Shown: positions 1-9,225, counted from the first letter of the stretch. The stretch is 64,000 nucleotides of DNA from Anaerolineae bacterium (GCA_020848035.1 JADLAX010000074.1:1-64000); one strand, 5' to 3'. Translations and numbers: made by a program. Notes: generated by a model not told the origin, from the sequence alone.

Positions 1-162
1 ACTCATCGCAACCTCGTTGTGAAATATTGCTATGAGCCTGCCACTAATGAGCAGTTTGTAAAGGTTCGACTTTTATTTTTGGCGATTTTTTACGATTTCG
101 CCGCTAATTGCACAAAACTTACGTTAGAGATCTGTATTTCTTTGTGAGGGCAATAAAGAAAA
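1..162. other. Left-edge non-coding stretch
   Basis: AT-rich sequence before the first lipoprotein gene. Frame 1 is open from the window edge to a TGA at 145-147, but the roughly 48 codons resemble no family I know, so a truncated gene end is possible but unsupported. A GAGGG at about 147-151 could serve as a weak ribosome binding site for the gene at 163. No convincing promoter was seen. Confidence 0.3.
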
Positions 163-2190
163 ATGAAAAATCACGCATCGATAGTTCGTTCAGTTGCGTT
201 AACCGTTTTTCTCATCATTACTACCACGCTTCTGGCAAATTGTGTGCCAGAAAATAAGGTCGTTGAGGTCTCACAGGAAGTGGCAACCGCTGTTCCCACT
301 ATCCTGCCAACTCCTACCACCACGCTGGTGCCATCCATCACTATGGAGCCAATATTGGAGCAGCCTGCAGAAACTGCAACGGCCGTTGCCCAACCCATCA
401 TTGCGCCTGTCATTATCTGGCAGTACGAAGACAATCAGCGTTGTTTGCAGGCGCGTATTGGCCGGGAGTGGGTAGAAGCGGGGAATTGCGAAGGAGAAAC
501 GGCCGTTTATGCCTTACCGGAACAACATCGAGCAGAGCTGGAATCGTTTCTAGACACCTTTTACAGTTTTTCTGCCGACACCAGAGCAGGGCACGTTACT
601 TTTAATGGCAGCAATCGCGGCTTGAATGCTGTGCCCTTCCCAGCGCAAGAGCGAATGTTGGCGTATTGGGCCAGAGTCGTTTATGAGGAGCTGTTAACTG
701 GCACATCTCCAACTTGGAACCAGGCCTTTGTCTGGCAGCGGGCAGAAAACGGCCGTTGCCAACAACTTCAGCTCACACTCACCGGCATTGCCACGGCGCT
801 GTCCTGCGATAATGGAGAATTGGTGGAACTGGCATGGGATATGCTGGGAGCAGAGGACCTGGCAAAATTTTATGAGTGGACCGACACCTTTGCCGTCACA
901 AATACGGCCGATTTCAATCTGGTTGGCAACGGCAAAGAACCAATCGACCCCGATCATGAAATGGCAATCGGCTACTTTGCCGAAGATTTGTTTGCCTGGT
1001 TGGTTGTTAACAGTGTGCAGGCCGATGAAGCCACCATTGAGCCGCTGGCTAAAGCAGGGTATTTTACCGTTGCTGGCTGGTCTGCGGACAGCCGCTGGCT
1101 GGCGTATTGGGCATCCACGCAAGCAGATGTGGACATGCAGCAACCTTATGCGATGCCTGGTGGAATGCTTCACTTTGCAGATACAACAACCGGTGAGATT
1201 TGTGCCGTTGACACATTGCATACGGAGACGGATCAAGAAGCGGCCGTTTATTGGCAACCGGATAACCAGGTCGTTGTTGTTCTACCCAGCGGTACGTTTA
1301 CTGGCCAACCGTGTAAACCATTTGCACTGCTGGCAGATTTTGTACCGCCGCAACCGGAAGCTGGGTCTGATTCGGCGCTGTCGCCAGACGGCCGTTTTCG
1401 CGCTCACTCAGCCGAAAGTATGAATGAAAATGGAACCGTGTCGGTAACTACGACAATTGTAGATACGCAAAGCGGCGCAAACGTGACGACCTTAACCTGG
1501 CAGCATCCGGGAGGATTAGGCGGACTTGGCCTTGGCGGCACCTGGGTTACGCCGACACAGTTTCTCATCCACGGGACCTTGTCAGAGGGGCCACTGCTCA
1601 TCGACATGGAAAAAGGGATTCTTTCTGTATTGACCGACCTGCCGGGCCTATCACTTACACCACCTGATGAAGAGGATGAGTACAGCTTGTGGGCGATGGC
1701 CGCACCAGGGCAAGAACAGAACAACTTTTCCATGGTGATTTACGGACTTGGCGTAGAGGCCGCCTCTCCCTCGGTCGTTTTATACCATTCAGATGCTGCA
1801 CTGGCAGAAACTTTGCCGTTTCGCCACGTATGGGGGTTCTCTCAAACCGATGAATGGCTTTTCCTCTACGAAAGCGTAGAGACAAGCGGGTATCAAAGTG
1901 GCAATCACATCTGGGGCCGTCGTCTGGCAGACATTGGGGGTGAATGGCAGCTTGTAGCCCCGTCTGTTGGCTATGTGACGTGGCGTGAAGACGGCAGTGA
2001 GATGGCGTTCACCCAAAATGGAAATCGGGTTGTCTGGCAAACGTTTCCGGCGCTGGAGCAGATTGGGGAATGGCACACTGGCCAGTATTGGATATACCCT
2101 GTTTCTTTTTCGCCAGACGCCCGTTTCCTGGTCGTGCAAGGAAACTTGCCGGGCACCTGGCACTATGGTTTGTATTTACTGGAGCGGTGA
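163..2190 (+). CDS. Lipoprotein with WD40/TolB-like repeats
   Basis: The 675 aa product has a lipoprotein signal: a hydrophobic stretch at residues 9-25 followed by a LLANC lipobox, with Cys27 as the predicted lipidated residue. A Thr/Pro-rich stalk follows (about 40-75). The C-terminal half repeats the pattern S-x-D-x-R-x-L/F (SADSRWLAYW, SPDGRFRAHS, SPDARFLVVQ), which is typical of PD40/TolB-type beta-propeller blades. It is probably an extracytoplasmic binding or structural lipoprotein with no enzymatic motif. The gene stands alone, convergent with rsmD 20 bp downstream. The reading frame carries several ACGGCCGT palindromes. The substrate is unknown. Confidence 0.75.
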   Translation: MKNHASIVRSVALTVFLIITTTLLANCVPENKVVEVSQEVATAVPTILPTPTTTLVPSITMEPILEQPAETATAVAQPIIAPVIIWQYEDNQRCLQARIGREWVEAGNCEGETAVYALPEQHRAELESFLDTFYSFSADTRAGHVTFNGSNRGLNAVPFPAQERMLAYWARVVYEELLTGTSPTWNQAFVWQRAENGRCQQLQLTLTGIATALSCDNGELVELAWDMLGAEDLAKFYEWTDTFAVTNTADFNLVGNGKEPIDPDHEMAIGYFAEDLFAWLVVNSVQADEATIEPLAKAGYFTVAGWSADSRWLAYWASTQADVDMQQPYAMPGGMLHFADTTTGEICAVDTLHTETDQEAAVYWQPDNQVVVVLPSGTFTGQPCKPFALLADFVPPQPEAGSDSALSPDGRFRAHSAESMNENGTVSVTTTIVDTQSGANVTTLTWQHPGGLGGLGLGGTWVTPTQFLIHGTLSEGPLLIDMEKGILSVLTDLPGLSLTPPDEEDEYSLWAMAAPGQEQNNFSMVIYGLGVEAASPSVVLYHSDAALAETLPFRHVWGFSQTDEWLFLYESVETSGYQSGNHIWGRRLADIGGEWQLVAPSVGYVTWREDGSEMAFTQNGNRVVWQTFPALEQIGEWHTGQYWIYPVSFSPDARFLVVQGNLPGTWHYGLYLLER

Positions 2191-2210
2191 GCTTTTATTG
2201 AGGCTCAAAT

Positions 2211-2771
2211 CTATTCCACTGGCGTTTGTTCGTAGAAACAGAGTTGGGTATTGCCGTAGGTACGGCCGTCGCTAAGTGTCAAATTTTGCAGCGTGAGGGG
2301 TTCGTACTCTTTGGGGTCGATTTGCACCACCACGATGCCCGCCGGAGCCAGCCAGGCCGACGGCCGTTCATCCAGCACCGCCATCACCTTTTGCCACAAC
2401 CCCACATATTGCGGTGGTGCGACGTAGATGAGATGGAAACGGCCGTTGCCCGCCGTCCGTGCCAGGTATTCAAATGCATCGGCCTGAACCACGCGCCCCT
2501 GGGCCTGTAAACGCGTTGTTTGCAGGTTGGCCTGGATAGTCTGAATCGCCGGGCGAACCTTGTCGATGAACACCACTTCCTCTGCGCCACGGCTCAGCGC
2601 CTCGATGCCCACCTGCCCCGTCCCGGCAAACAAATCGAGCCAGATCTCCCCCTCGACCTTGCCCAAAATGTTGAACAGGCTTTCCTTCACCTTGTCCATG
2701 ATGGGCCGGGTGGAATCTCCGGGAACTCGCTTGAGCCTGCTGCCCCTGGCACTGCCGCTGATAACGCGCAT
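2211..2771 (-). CDS. rsmD: 16S rRNA (guanine966-N2)-methyltransferase RsmD
   Basis: RsmD methylates G966 of 16S rRNA using S-adenosylmethionine. The 186 aa product opens with the family hallmark MRVISGSARG, followed by TRP-x-x-D-x-VKESLFNIL. The SAM-binding motif DLFAGTG is at residues 46-52. The catalytic loop reads VAPPQY (117-122) instead of the usual (D/N)PPY. I chose the ATG at 2769-2771 because homology begins there; the frame stays open to 2822 only because a CGGTAAT-type repeat lies upstream. sucD follows 68 bp away on the same strand, upstream in transcription. The family is certain, and the variant loop is probably lineage-typical. Confidence 0.9.
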   Translation of the reverse strand: MRVISGSARGSRLKRVPGDSTRPIMDKVKESLFNILGKVEGEIWLDLFAGTGQVGIEALSRGAEEVVFIDKVRPAIQTIQANLQTTRLQAQGRVVQADAFEYLARTAGNGRFHLIYVAPPQYVGLWQKVMAVLDERPSAWLAPAGIVVVQIDPKEYEPLTLQNLTLSDGRTYGNTQLCFYEQTPVE

Positions 2772-2832
2772 ATCGGTGAACGGTGAACGGTAATCGGTAG
2801 TCAGAAAACTGGTTCCGACCACCGATTATCGA
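2772..2832. repeat. CGGTAAT/GGTGAAC short tandem repeat
   Basis: Degenerate copies of CGGTGAA/CGGTAAT run through the gap between sucD and rsmD and continue as ACCGATTATCGATTACG, so the two parts can pair. The same family recurs in the intergenic gap at 63652-63692 and inside a coding region at 58806-58860. Confidence 0.7.
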
Positions 2833-2839
2833 TTACGTT

Positions 2840-3718
2840 TTAGCGGCGTGACGCCACAATTTTGGCAATATCGTCCGGGTTGTCGGCCACACGGACGCCA
2901 GCGACGCGCAGCGCTTCGACCTTGCTTTCGGCCGTACCGCTTTTGCCTTCCACAATGGCCCCGGCATGGCCCATGCGCCGTCCGGGCGGCGCAGTGCGCC
3001 CGGCAATGAAGGAGGTGACCGGCTTGGTAACATGCTGGGCAATGTAGGCCGCCGCCTGCTCCTCCGCGTTGCCGCCAATTTCACCAATCATCACAATTTG
3101 CTCGGTGGCCGGGTCTTCCTCAAACAGGGCCAGCACATCAATGAAGTTGGTGCCGCTGATGGGGTCGCCGCCAATGCCCACGCAGGTGGATTGGCCAATG
3201 CCCAACTTGGTCAGCGCATCGATCACTTCGTAGGTCAACGTGCCGCTCTTGGAGACCACCCCCACGCTGCCAGGCATGGCAATGGCCCCGGGAATGATGC
3301 CCACTTTGGCCTCGCCGGGGGTGAGCAAGCCAGGGCAGTTTGGCCCCACCAGGCGCACGTTGAGCGTGTCCAGGTAAGCACGAGCGGCAATCATGTCCAG
3401 CACAGGAATATGCTCCGTGAGGCAAACAACCAGCGGAATGTTGGCATCGGCCGCTTCGTAGATGGCGTCCACGGCAAAGCGGGCGGGCACAAAGATAAGC
3501 GAAGCGTTGGCTCCAGTGGCCTCAACCGCCTCTTTGACTGTGTCAAAAATCGGCACCTTTTTGCTGTCGGTGCTGAACCATTGGCCACCCTTGCCGGGGG
3601 TGACGCCCCCGACGACGTTTGTGCCATACTCCAGCATTTGGGTCGTGTGGAAGCTGCCTTCGCGGCCCGTGATTCCCTGAATGACCAGGCGTGTATTTTT
3701 ATCGACGAGAATGCTCAT
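2840..3718 (-). CDS. sucD: Succinyl-CoA ligase alpha subunit
   Basis: SucD is the alpha subunit of ADP/GDP-forming succinyl-CoA synthetase of the TCA cycle. It binds CoA and carries the phosphohistidine. The 292 aa length is normal. The N-terminal CoA-binding Rossmann segment (VIQGITGREGSFH) is present, as is the active-site GHAGAIVEG with the catalytic His near residue 250. The ATG overlaps the TAA of sucC by one base (TAATG), so the pair should be translationally coupled. The sucCD order is as in most bacteria. Confidence 0.97.
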   Translation of the reverse strand: MSILVDKNTRLVIQGITGREGSFHTTQMLEYGTNVVGGVTPGKGGQWFSTDSKKVPIFDTVKEAVEATGANASLIFVPARFAVDAIYEAADANIPLVVCLTEHIPVLDMIAARAYLDTLNVRLVGPNCPGLLTPGEAKVGIIPGAIAMPGSVGVVSKSGTLTYEVIDALTKLGIGQSTCVGIGGDPISGTNFIDVLALFEEDPATEQIVMIGEIGGNAEEQAAAYIAQHVTKPVTSFIAGRTAPPGRRMGHAGAIVEGKSGTAESKVEALRVAGVRVADNPDDIAKIVASRR

Positions 3719-4875
3719 TAGTTGGCCCCTTTTGCGGCGGCAACCGCTTTTTGGGCTGCATCGGAGAGGGTAACGGCCGTTTCCATGTCAGAATCGGCCA
3801 AAATCGCCATCCCCTCGGCAGCATTTGTCCCTGCCAGACGCACCACCATCGGCACATCAATTTTTACCTGGTCCAAGGCCTCAATGATGCCTCGGGCAAC
3901 TTCATCACCGCGGGTGATGCCGCCAAAAATGTTGATGAGCACAGCTTTCACCCGCTTATCAGACAAGATGAGGCGCAGCGCCGTGGCCACCTGCTCCGAC
4001 TTGGCCCCACCGCCAATGTCCAGGAAGTTGGCCGGGGCGCAGTTGTACTCCTCGCCAAACTTTTTCACCACGTCCATCGTCGCCATGGCCAGGCCCGCGC
4101 CGTTGACCATGCAGCCAATGTTGCCGTCCAGCTGGATGAGGTTGATGCCACTGAGACGGGCTTCTTTTTCAGCGGCCGTTTCTTCATCCACATCACGCAT
4201 CTCGGCCAGGCGGGGCTGGCGGTAGAGGCCGTTGTCATCAATGGACATCTTGCCATCCAGGGCCATCAGCTTGCCGCTGCCGGTGATTACCAGCGGATTG
4301 ATTTCCGTCAGGGACGCATCATTGGTCTTAAAGCAAGCATACAAACCCACTACAATTTTGTGAAAATCACGCCACAAGTCACGCGGCAAATCCATGGCCG
4401 ACGCCAGGTAAGTGGTCTGGTAGCTGCGCACGCCCAGGGCTGGCTCAATGTAAGCGCGGAAGATTTTTTCCGGGCTGCGCTCGTTCACTTCTTCGATGTC
4501 CATGCCACCCTCGGCCGAGACCATCACCATCGGCAGCCGCCGGGCCCGGTCGATGAGGACGGCCAGGTAGATTTCCTGGTCAATGCCGCCGGGGGCTTGC
4601 TCATCAATCAGGACTTTGTTGACCTGAAAGCCTTTGATGTTCATGCCCAGAATTTGGCTGGCCACGGTTTCAGCTTCATCGGGGCTGTTGGCCAGCTTGA
4701 TACCGCCTGCCTTACCTCGTCCGCCGACGAGCACCTGTGATTTTACGACAACTTTACCACCTAATTCCCGGGCAATTTCACGCGCCTCAGCGGGGGTTGA
4801 GGCTACATCACCGTTGGGAATCGGCACGCCGTGCTCGGCAAACAGACGTTTTGCTTGATATTCGTGCAGATTCAC
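3718..4875 (-). CDS. sucC: Succinyl-CoA ligase beta subunit
   Basis: This is the beta subunit of succinyl-CoA synthetase: an N-terminal ATP-grasp domain (MNLHEYQAKRLF start, GGRGKAGG glycine loop) and a C-terminal CoA-ligase domain (NIFGGITRGDEVARGI). At 385 aa it is full length. It starts at a GTG (4873-4875) preceded by AGGAG with 7 nt spacing, a good Shine-Dalgarno signal. It is the first gene of the sucCD operon, with a 213 bp gap to the divergent gene at 5089. Confidence 0.97.
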   Translation of the reverse strand: MNLHEYQAKRLFAEHGVPIPNGDVASTPAEAREIARELGGKVVVKSQVLVGGRGKAGGIKLANSPDEAETVASQILGMNIKGFQVNKVLIDEQAPGGIDQEIYLAVLIDRARRLPMVMVSAEGGMDIEEVNERSPEKIFRAYIEPALGVRSYQTTYLASAMDLPRDLWRDFHKIVVGLYACFKTNDASLTEINPLVITGSGKLMALDGKMSIDDNGLYRQPRLAEMRDVDEETAAEKEARLSGINLIQLDGNIGCMVNGAGLAMATMDVVKKFGEEYNCAPANFLDIGGGAKSEQVATALRLILSDKRVKAVLINIFGGITRGDEVARGIIEALDQVKIDVPMVVRLAGTNAAEGMAILADSDMETAVTLSDAAQKAVAAAKGAN

Positions 4876-5049
4876 GTATTCACTCCTTTAGTGGGGGATT
4901 TTCCATCGCAATTGTGGTGGAATCGATCGGTTTGTCCAGATTGTGCGAACGGGTTGTTGGTTGTTCGCGGTTGTCTTGAAAGAGCCAAAAAATTATAACA
5001 CGGCCGTTCCCCTCGGGCGAGATAGGTTTGGGGTAGACCTTAAGTCCCG

Positions 5050-5079
5050 TTGACCATTCTTCGGCCAAACTTTCATAAT
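5050..5079 (+). promoter_or_regulatory. Sigma-70-type promoter, near-leaderless
   Basis: TTGACC (5050-5055), an 18 bp spacer and CATAAT (5074-5079) are followed by only 9 nt before the ATG at 5089. Transcription would begin at about 5086, leaving almost no 5' leader and no room for a Shine-Dalgarno sequence. Confidence 0.55.
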
Positions 5080-5088
5080 CCATAAACC

Positions 5089-5598
5089 ATGGCAACCTTC
5101 ACCCCAACATCCACCACATTGGTCAACGGCGACGAGCTTTTACTCATCACCCAACCCACCTTGCGCGCCAAACTCCTGCACGCCCGCCTGGTGGATGAAT
5201 TTAGCGCCAAAAGCGTCATTCAGCGCGGCGAAAAAGTGTACCTCTCGCTGCGCAGCATTGCCGATGAGGCAGCCCGGCGCGAGATTGCCTGGGCCATTTT
5301 ACGTCTGCAAATGGGAGCCAACTTGAAAGCGGAAGAAATCCCCGATCCACTGCGCACGGCGCTGCAAACAGTCTCGTCCGGGCCGTCGCCCCTGCTGCTG
5401 GCCCTGATGGCTGGCGGCCTGGGCGGGGTGATTGGCGGGGTAATGCTCATGGCGTTTGTGGGGCTGATTGTTACGATAATGAACGTGCCAGCTGAATCGT
5501 ACGTGGGTGTAATGGCAACGGCCGTTGCCTTTGTCCTCGGCAGCGCAGTTTTTGGCCTGATCACTACCATCGTTGTGTGGCGGCGGCTGGCAAAGTAG
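5089..5598 (+). CDS. Hypothetical two-TM membrane protein
   Basis: 169 aa. Residues 1-100 form a soluble segment with alternating helices, rich in charged residues. The C-terminal 65 residues hold two strongly hydrophobic Gly/Val/Ala segments (about 105-130 and 138-162) ending in a short basic tail WRRLAK. I do not recognise the family. The start is supported by the promoter placed 9 nt upstream; there is no Shine-Dalgarno. It is divergent from sucC and convergent with the SGNH gene 23 bp away. The stop codon is immediately followed by an ACGGCCGT palindrome. Confidence 0.65.
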   Translation: MATFTPTSTTLVNGDELLLITQPTLRAKLLHARLVDEFSAKSVIQRGEKVYLSLRSIADEAARREIAWAILRLQMGANLKAEEIPDPLRTALQTVSSGPSPLLLALMAGGLGGVIGGVMLMAFVGLIVTIMNVPAESYVGVMATAVAFVLGSAVFGLITTIVVWRRLAK

Positions 5599-5621
5599 AC
5601 GGCCGTTTTCCCCCTCCCCCT

Positions 5622-6950
5622 TTACTCGTCTAAACGCTGCAAAAATGCCCAAATCGTATCGGCGGCCAAATCATTGCCCGCCTGGTTCCAGTGCGGATCG
5701 CCGTAGTGGTACAGCTCACCCTGTTCAATGCTGCCCTGCCAAAAAACCGGCGTCAGGTTCAAAAAGTGGATACCTGCCTCAGCCGTAAAATCAGCCATCA
5801 GGCGCTCCTGGGCCTGCGTCGTTTCGTTAAACCGATCGTAGGTTAGGTAGGTTGGCTCCCACTGTAACCTGCCCTGATCCCCCTCGCTCAGCGTGACCGT
5901 CACGGTGCGCTCCAGCACGTTGTTTACGTCCACCGGGTCCCATACGCGCGACCACAGCACGTGCTCCTTGCTGGGAATGTACACCACCACCAACGTTGCC
6001 CCCTGGGCCGCCACGTCGTCGTTGAGGGAGATGAGGGCGTTTTTTACGGCCGTAAACTCATCAGACGCCGCCAACGTGTCATAATCGGCGCTCAGCGGCA
6101 GCAGATGAATGTCCTTAAACACCGTTTCGATGGGTCCCGCCTCCGTATTGGCCACGATGGGGTAGCGATAATCCGGCGTCTCTTCCACCGGCGGTGGGAA
6201 GAGTTTCTGCCACAAGTAGCTGGCAAAGTGCGGCGTCAGCAGCCGCCGGTAGAGGGAGACACCCTGCATGTCGTACGCCCGCCAATCCAGGCCGCTGTCC
6301 TGGCGCTCCAGGTACTGCGCCGTGTTGATGATGTCGTTGCCCTCAAAAAACATGAGCAGCACGTATTTGGGCTGCTTATCCAGGCCAAACTGCCGAATCG
6401 CTTCTGCCTCGTTGAGCGTACTCCAGCTGGGCGCACCAAGCGCCAAAATTTCCTGACCGGCGTGCTGCTCCAGCCGCTCAATCCAGGTCACCGGGGCGGT
6501 GCGAATGGTGAAGGAATCTCCGGCCAGGACAATGTCGTACTGAGCCTGCCATTCAGCCGGTTCATTGGGAAAGCCGTGGTCATCAGTGACAAAGTGGTAC
6601 TCAAACGAGTCGTCCCGATCGCTGGGTGCGGTGCTGTTATCGGAGTTGGCCAGGTAGGGGTTGGCCGGATTCCACAACCCTTCCAGCTTAAATCCAGGCG
6701 TGTAGCGGTAGCCAATCCGCACCGGCTTGTCGTACTCAAAATAGGGCTGGCAGGTGTAGGTGCCGATGATGGGGTCAGAGGCACACACCTCGATGGGAAT
6801 CAGCTGGTAAAACAGGCGGAAGCCCACCTCGATGGCCAACACCAGGGCCAGCACGGTGACCACAAGCGGGCCGACGAAGTTAACGGCCGTTTGCCATCCT
6901 CTCTTCTTAAACGCTTGCTGCGTCAACTTTTCTGCCGTCAGGTTAGCCAT
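5622..6950 (-). CDS. Membrane-anchored SGNH-fold hydrolase/O-acyltransferase-like protein
   Basis: 442 aa with one N-terminal membrane anchor (about 25-48) and an extracytoplasmic SGNH/GDSL-like domain. The block I motif DIVLAGDSFT (Ser near residue 147) and the C-terminal GDPHWNQAGN, which supplies the Asp and His of the triad, are both visible. The arrangement resembles AlgX/AlgJ-like O-acetyltransferases and DHHW proteins that modify polysaccharides. The ATG overlaps the end of the upstream SpoU methyltransferase gene by 8 bp, so the two are cotranscribed. The substrate is unknown; a role in surface glycan acylation is inferred. Confidence 0.75.
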   Translation of the reverse strand: MANLTAEKLTQQAFKKRGWQTAVNFVGPLVVTVLALVLAIEVGFRLFYQLIPIEVCASDPIIGTYTCQPYFEYDKPVRIGYRYTPGFKLEGLWNPANPYLANSDNSTAPSDRDDSFEYHFVTDDHGFPNEPAEWQAQYDIVLAGDSFTIRTAPVTWIERLEQHAGQEILALGAPSWSTLNEAEAIRQFGLDKQPKYVLLMFFEGNDIINTAQYLERQDSGLDWRAYDMQGVSLYRRLLTPHFASYLWQKLFPPPVEETPDYRYPIVANTEAGPIETVFKDIHLLPLSADYDTLAASDEFTAVKNALISLNDDVAAQGATLVVVYIPSKEHVLWSRVWDPVDVNNVLERTVTVTLSEGDQGRLQWEPTYLTYDRFNETTQAQERLMADFTAEAGIHFLNLTPVFWQGSIEQGELYHYGDPHWNQAGNDLAADTIWAFLQRLDE

Positions 6951-7695
6951 AAGCCCGCTGCCGCCTCACCTCAAACGCCACAATCGCCGCCGAGGCCACC
7001 ACCCCCAACGAATGCTGGAAGCGGGGCTGAGCGTACGGAATCTGCAAAATCAAATCGGCCTGGGTCATAAAAGAACGGGTGATGCCCCGCTTTTCCCCGC
7101 CCAACAGCAAAAAGAGCGGCACACGCAGGTCCGCCTCGTAGAGCGAGATAGCCTGTTGGCTGCTGGTGGCAGCAATTTTTAGCCCGGCCTGGCGGAAAAA
7201 GTCAGCGGCCGTTTCGGCCGTTTCGGCAATGGCAATGGGCATCTGTTCAGACACACCCGCCGAAGCGCGCGCTACTACCCCAGCCGCCGTAAACCAGTTG
7301 CGCGGCCGCACCACCACCCCTGCGGCACCGGCTGCATAAAGCGAGCGCAGCGCCTGGCCAAAGTTAAACGGGTCTTCAATGCCGTCGAGCATCACCACAA
7401 ACGGCCGTTCCTGCCCCGCAATCAACTCGGCCAACGTCACAAACCGGCGCGGCCCCACTGCGGCCACCACCCCGCCATGCGACTGCCCCGACACCCGCGC
7501 GGCAATAAACGCCTCGTCCACCAGTTGCAACGGCACCCCAGCCGCATCGGCCAGCTGCCGCAGCCGGGCCTGCCGCCGATCATGGCGACGGCCGTCGGCT
7601 CGCTGCACATACACGGCCGTTACCTCGCGACAGCCACCGCTCAATGCCGCTTCAACAGAAATCGACCCTTCTAGCCAAACAATCTCATCGTTCAT
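6943..7695 (-). CDS. TrmH/SpoU family RNA 2'-O-methyltransferase
   Basis: 250 aa SPOUT-fold methyltransferase of the RlmB/TrmH group. An N-terminal substrate-binding segment (EAALSGGCREVTAVYV) precedes the knot domain. The three SpoU motifs are visible: DGIEDPFNFGQALRS, LLLGGEKRGI and the C-terminal LGVVASAAIVAFE. In the last motif the usual Asn-Val-Ser core is changed to Gly-Val-Val-Ala. It probably 2'-O-methylates rRNA or tRNA; the target cannot be read from sequence. A possible -10 (CACAAT) lies 8 nt before the ATG. It overlaps the downstream SGNH gene by 8 bp. Confidence 0.82.
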   Translation of the reverse strand: MNDEIVWLEGSISVEAALSGGCREVTAVYVQRADGRRHDRRQARLRQLADAAGVPLQLVDEAFIAARVSGQSHGGVVAAVGPRRFVTLAELIAGQERPFVVMLDGIEDPFNFGQALRSLYAAGAAGVVVRPRNWFTAAGVVARASAGVSEQMPIAIAETAETAADFFRQAGLKIAATSSQQAISLYEADLRVPLFLLLGGEKRGITRSFMTQADLILQIPYAQPRFQHSLGVVASAAIVAFEVRRQRAYG

Positions 7696-7754
7696 TCACA
7701 ATGATTGTGCCCCAACCGCCGCAGAACGCAAGGGAAATTTGCGGTCCTGGCCAA

Positions 7755-7797
7755 CAAAAAAGCCGGACTGCCCCGCATAACGAGACAATCCGGCTCA
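7755..7797 (-). terminator. Rho-independent terminator after SurA-like gene
   Basis: On the minus strand, AGCCGGATTG pairs with CAGTCCGGCT around a loop of about 15 nt and is followed by TTTTTT. It lies just downstream of the chaperone gene ending at 7828 and isolates it from the trmH gene. Confidence 0.8.
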
Positions 7798-7827
7798 ATT
7801 CATCTTTCTACACGCCAACCCTGTGGT

Positions 7828-9153
7828 TTAGCCACCACCAACCACCGGCGTCGCCGTTGGGGCTGCGGTGAAGAGCGGGTCTAACACCGGCGCCGTGGGT
7901 ACCCGGCCAAGATCATACTCGGTCAGGGTCAGGTTGCCCGTCAGCTGTTCATCAATAAAGGCGGCCAGATTTTCCAGCTGAACCGTTTGCAGTTCGCTGG
8001 TGGACAACGGCCGTTCCTCGCGCCCGGTCACCTGAACCAGATAATACTGGGTCGTGTCCGTACTCACGGTCCGGCTGATGATGTCGCTGGACTCGCCAAT
8101 TGGCAAGGAGAAAATCGCCTCGGTAACCTCAGCGCCCAGGCTGGTGCTCACCGCATCTTCCGTACGCCACACAATCTCCGAAGCCTGCGCGGTAGACCCA
8201 GACTCCAACTCAAACGGCGTACTGCGAATCTGATTCCAAACAGAAAGGTAATCCGACCCCTCGATCAACGCCAGTGCTTCGTTGGCCTCTTCCTCGGTGT
8301 TAAACTGCAAGAAGAAGAAGCTGGCATGTTCTGCCAGGTCAGAAATCTCATCCTCAACGCTGAGCACTTCCAGCAGGCGCTCGCGGTAAATCTGGTTACG
8401 CACGATTTCGCGGTACTGCGCTTCAGACACACCCAGGTCTTCAAACTGGTCCACCAGGCCACCAAACTCCTCCTGGAACGCGTCGGCCGAGACGGCCGTT
8501 GCCGTGGGCAGCGGCGTGCTGGTGGGGCCAACGGTCACGGTGGGGGCTGGTGTGTTGGTGGGAATGACGTCGGTGATAACGGCCGTAGGAATCGGCGTGA
8601 TCGACGGCGTCGGCTGAATCGTCGCCGTCGCGGTGGGCAGCGGCGTGGGCAGTTCCCCGCCAAAGTAGTTAAACGTTTGCCCAATTTCGGCATCCACGTC
8701 AGCATCCGTCACGACGATGCCGCGCTCTTCAGCCGCCTGGCGAATGACCGTCTCGTCAATCATCTGGTTGAGGGCGCTCTGGCCTAGCACTTCCGGCTGG
8801 AGCAGTTCGTTGATCACACTGCCAGCAAACTGCTGCACCACGCCCACGTTGCCCTGGAACGCTTCCAGCTGGTTTTCCAGCAGAATGATGCGCTGGGCAC
8901 GCTCAAACCGGACGCGATCTTGCCACTCATGCAGCGTAATCTCTTCGCCGTTTACAATGGCGACGGCCCGGCCAGGGGCAATGACCAGCTCGTTGATGGC
9001 TGCGGCCAGGAAAACCAGCAGCAGCAAACCACCCACCACGGCCACGCCAAGGCGAATTTGCCGGGTCTGCTGCGCCTGCTTACGCGCCAGCAGCACCTCT
9101 TTGCGGGACTGCCGCTGGGCTTCAGTTGTTGTTGTCTCTTGTTTCTTTGCCAT
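7828..9153 (-). CDS. SurA/PrsA-like peptidylprolyl isomerase, membrane-anchored
   Basis: 441 aa. A basic cytoplasmic N-terminus (about 1-35) is followed by one TM helix and a SurA-N-like helical domain (VNGEEITLHEWQDRVRFE). A Thr/Pro-rich linker near residues 165-215 leads to a C-terminal parvulin/PpiC-like domain (about 270-390, with EEEANEALALIEG and ending VQVTGREERPLS). It is a likely secreted-protein foldase outside the membrane. I prefer the ATG at 9151-9153 (MAKKQE) with GGAG 12 nt upstream over an in-frame TTG at 9171. A clear terminator follows. The linker contains ACGGCCGT copies encoding Thr-Ala-Val. Confidence 0.75.
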   Translation of the reverse strand: MAKKQETTTTEAQRQSRKEVLLARKQAQQTRQIRLGVAVVGGLLLLVFLAAAINELVIAPGRAVAIVNGEEITLHEWQDRVRFERAQRIILLENQLEAFQGNVGVVQQFAGSVINELLQPEVLGQSALNQMIDETVIRQAAEERGIVVTDADVDAEIGQTFNYFGGELPTPLPTATATIQPTPSITPIPTAVITDVIPTNTPAPTVTVGPTSTPLPTATAVSADAFQEEFGGLVDQFEDLGVSEAQYREIVRNQIYRERLLEVLSVEDEISDLAEHASFFFLQFNTEEEANEALALIEGSDYLSVWNQIRSTPFELESGSTAQASEIVWRTEDAVSTSLGAEVTEAIFSLPIGESSDIISRTVSTDTTQYYLVQVTGREERPLSTSELQTVQLENLAAFIDEQLTGNLTLTEYDLGRVPTAPVLDPLFTAAPTATPVVGGG

Positions 9154-9188
9154 AGTTCTTTGTCGCTCCAATGAACCCTACTGACCAG

Positions 9189-9225
9189 AAAAATCCCCCC
9201 GGAAGCCGGTATGGCTTCCAGGAGG
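9189..9225 (-). terminator. Rho-independent terminator of rpsF-ssb-rpsR
   Basis: On the minus strand, CCTCCTGGAAGCC and GGCTTCCGGGGGG form a 13 bp stem with a few G-T pairs and a 5 nt loop, followed by ATTTTT. It sits 39 bp past the rpsR stop codon. Confidence 0.88.

Noticed and set aside
1..147. Open frame at the left edge as the end of a truncated gene
   Set aside because: About 48 codons without any recognisable family features; composition is AT-rich like the rest of the gap.
4880..5095. 71-codon minus-strand frame upstream of sucC
   Set aside because: It overlaps the promoter of the divergent gene, contains no recognisable domain and looks like leader sequence.
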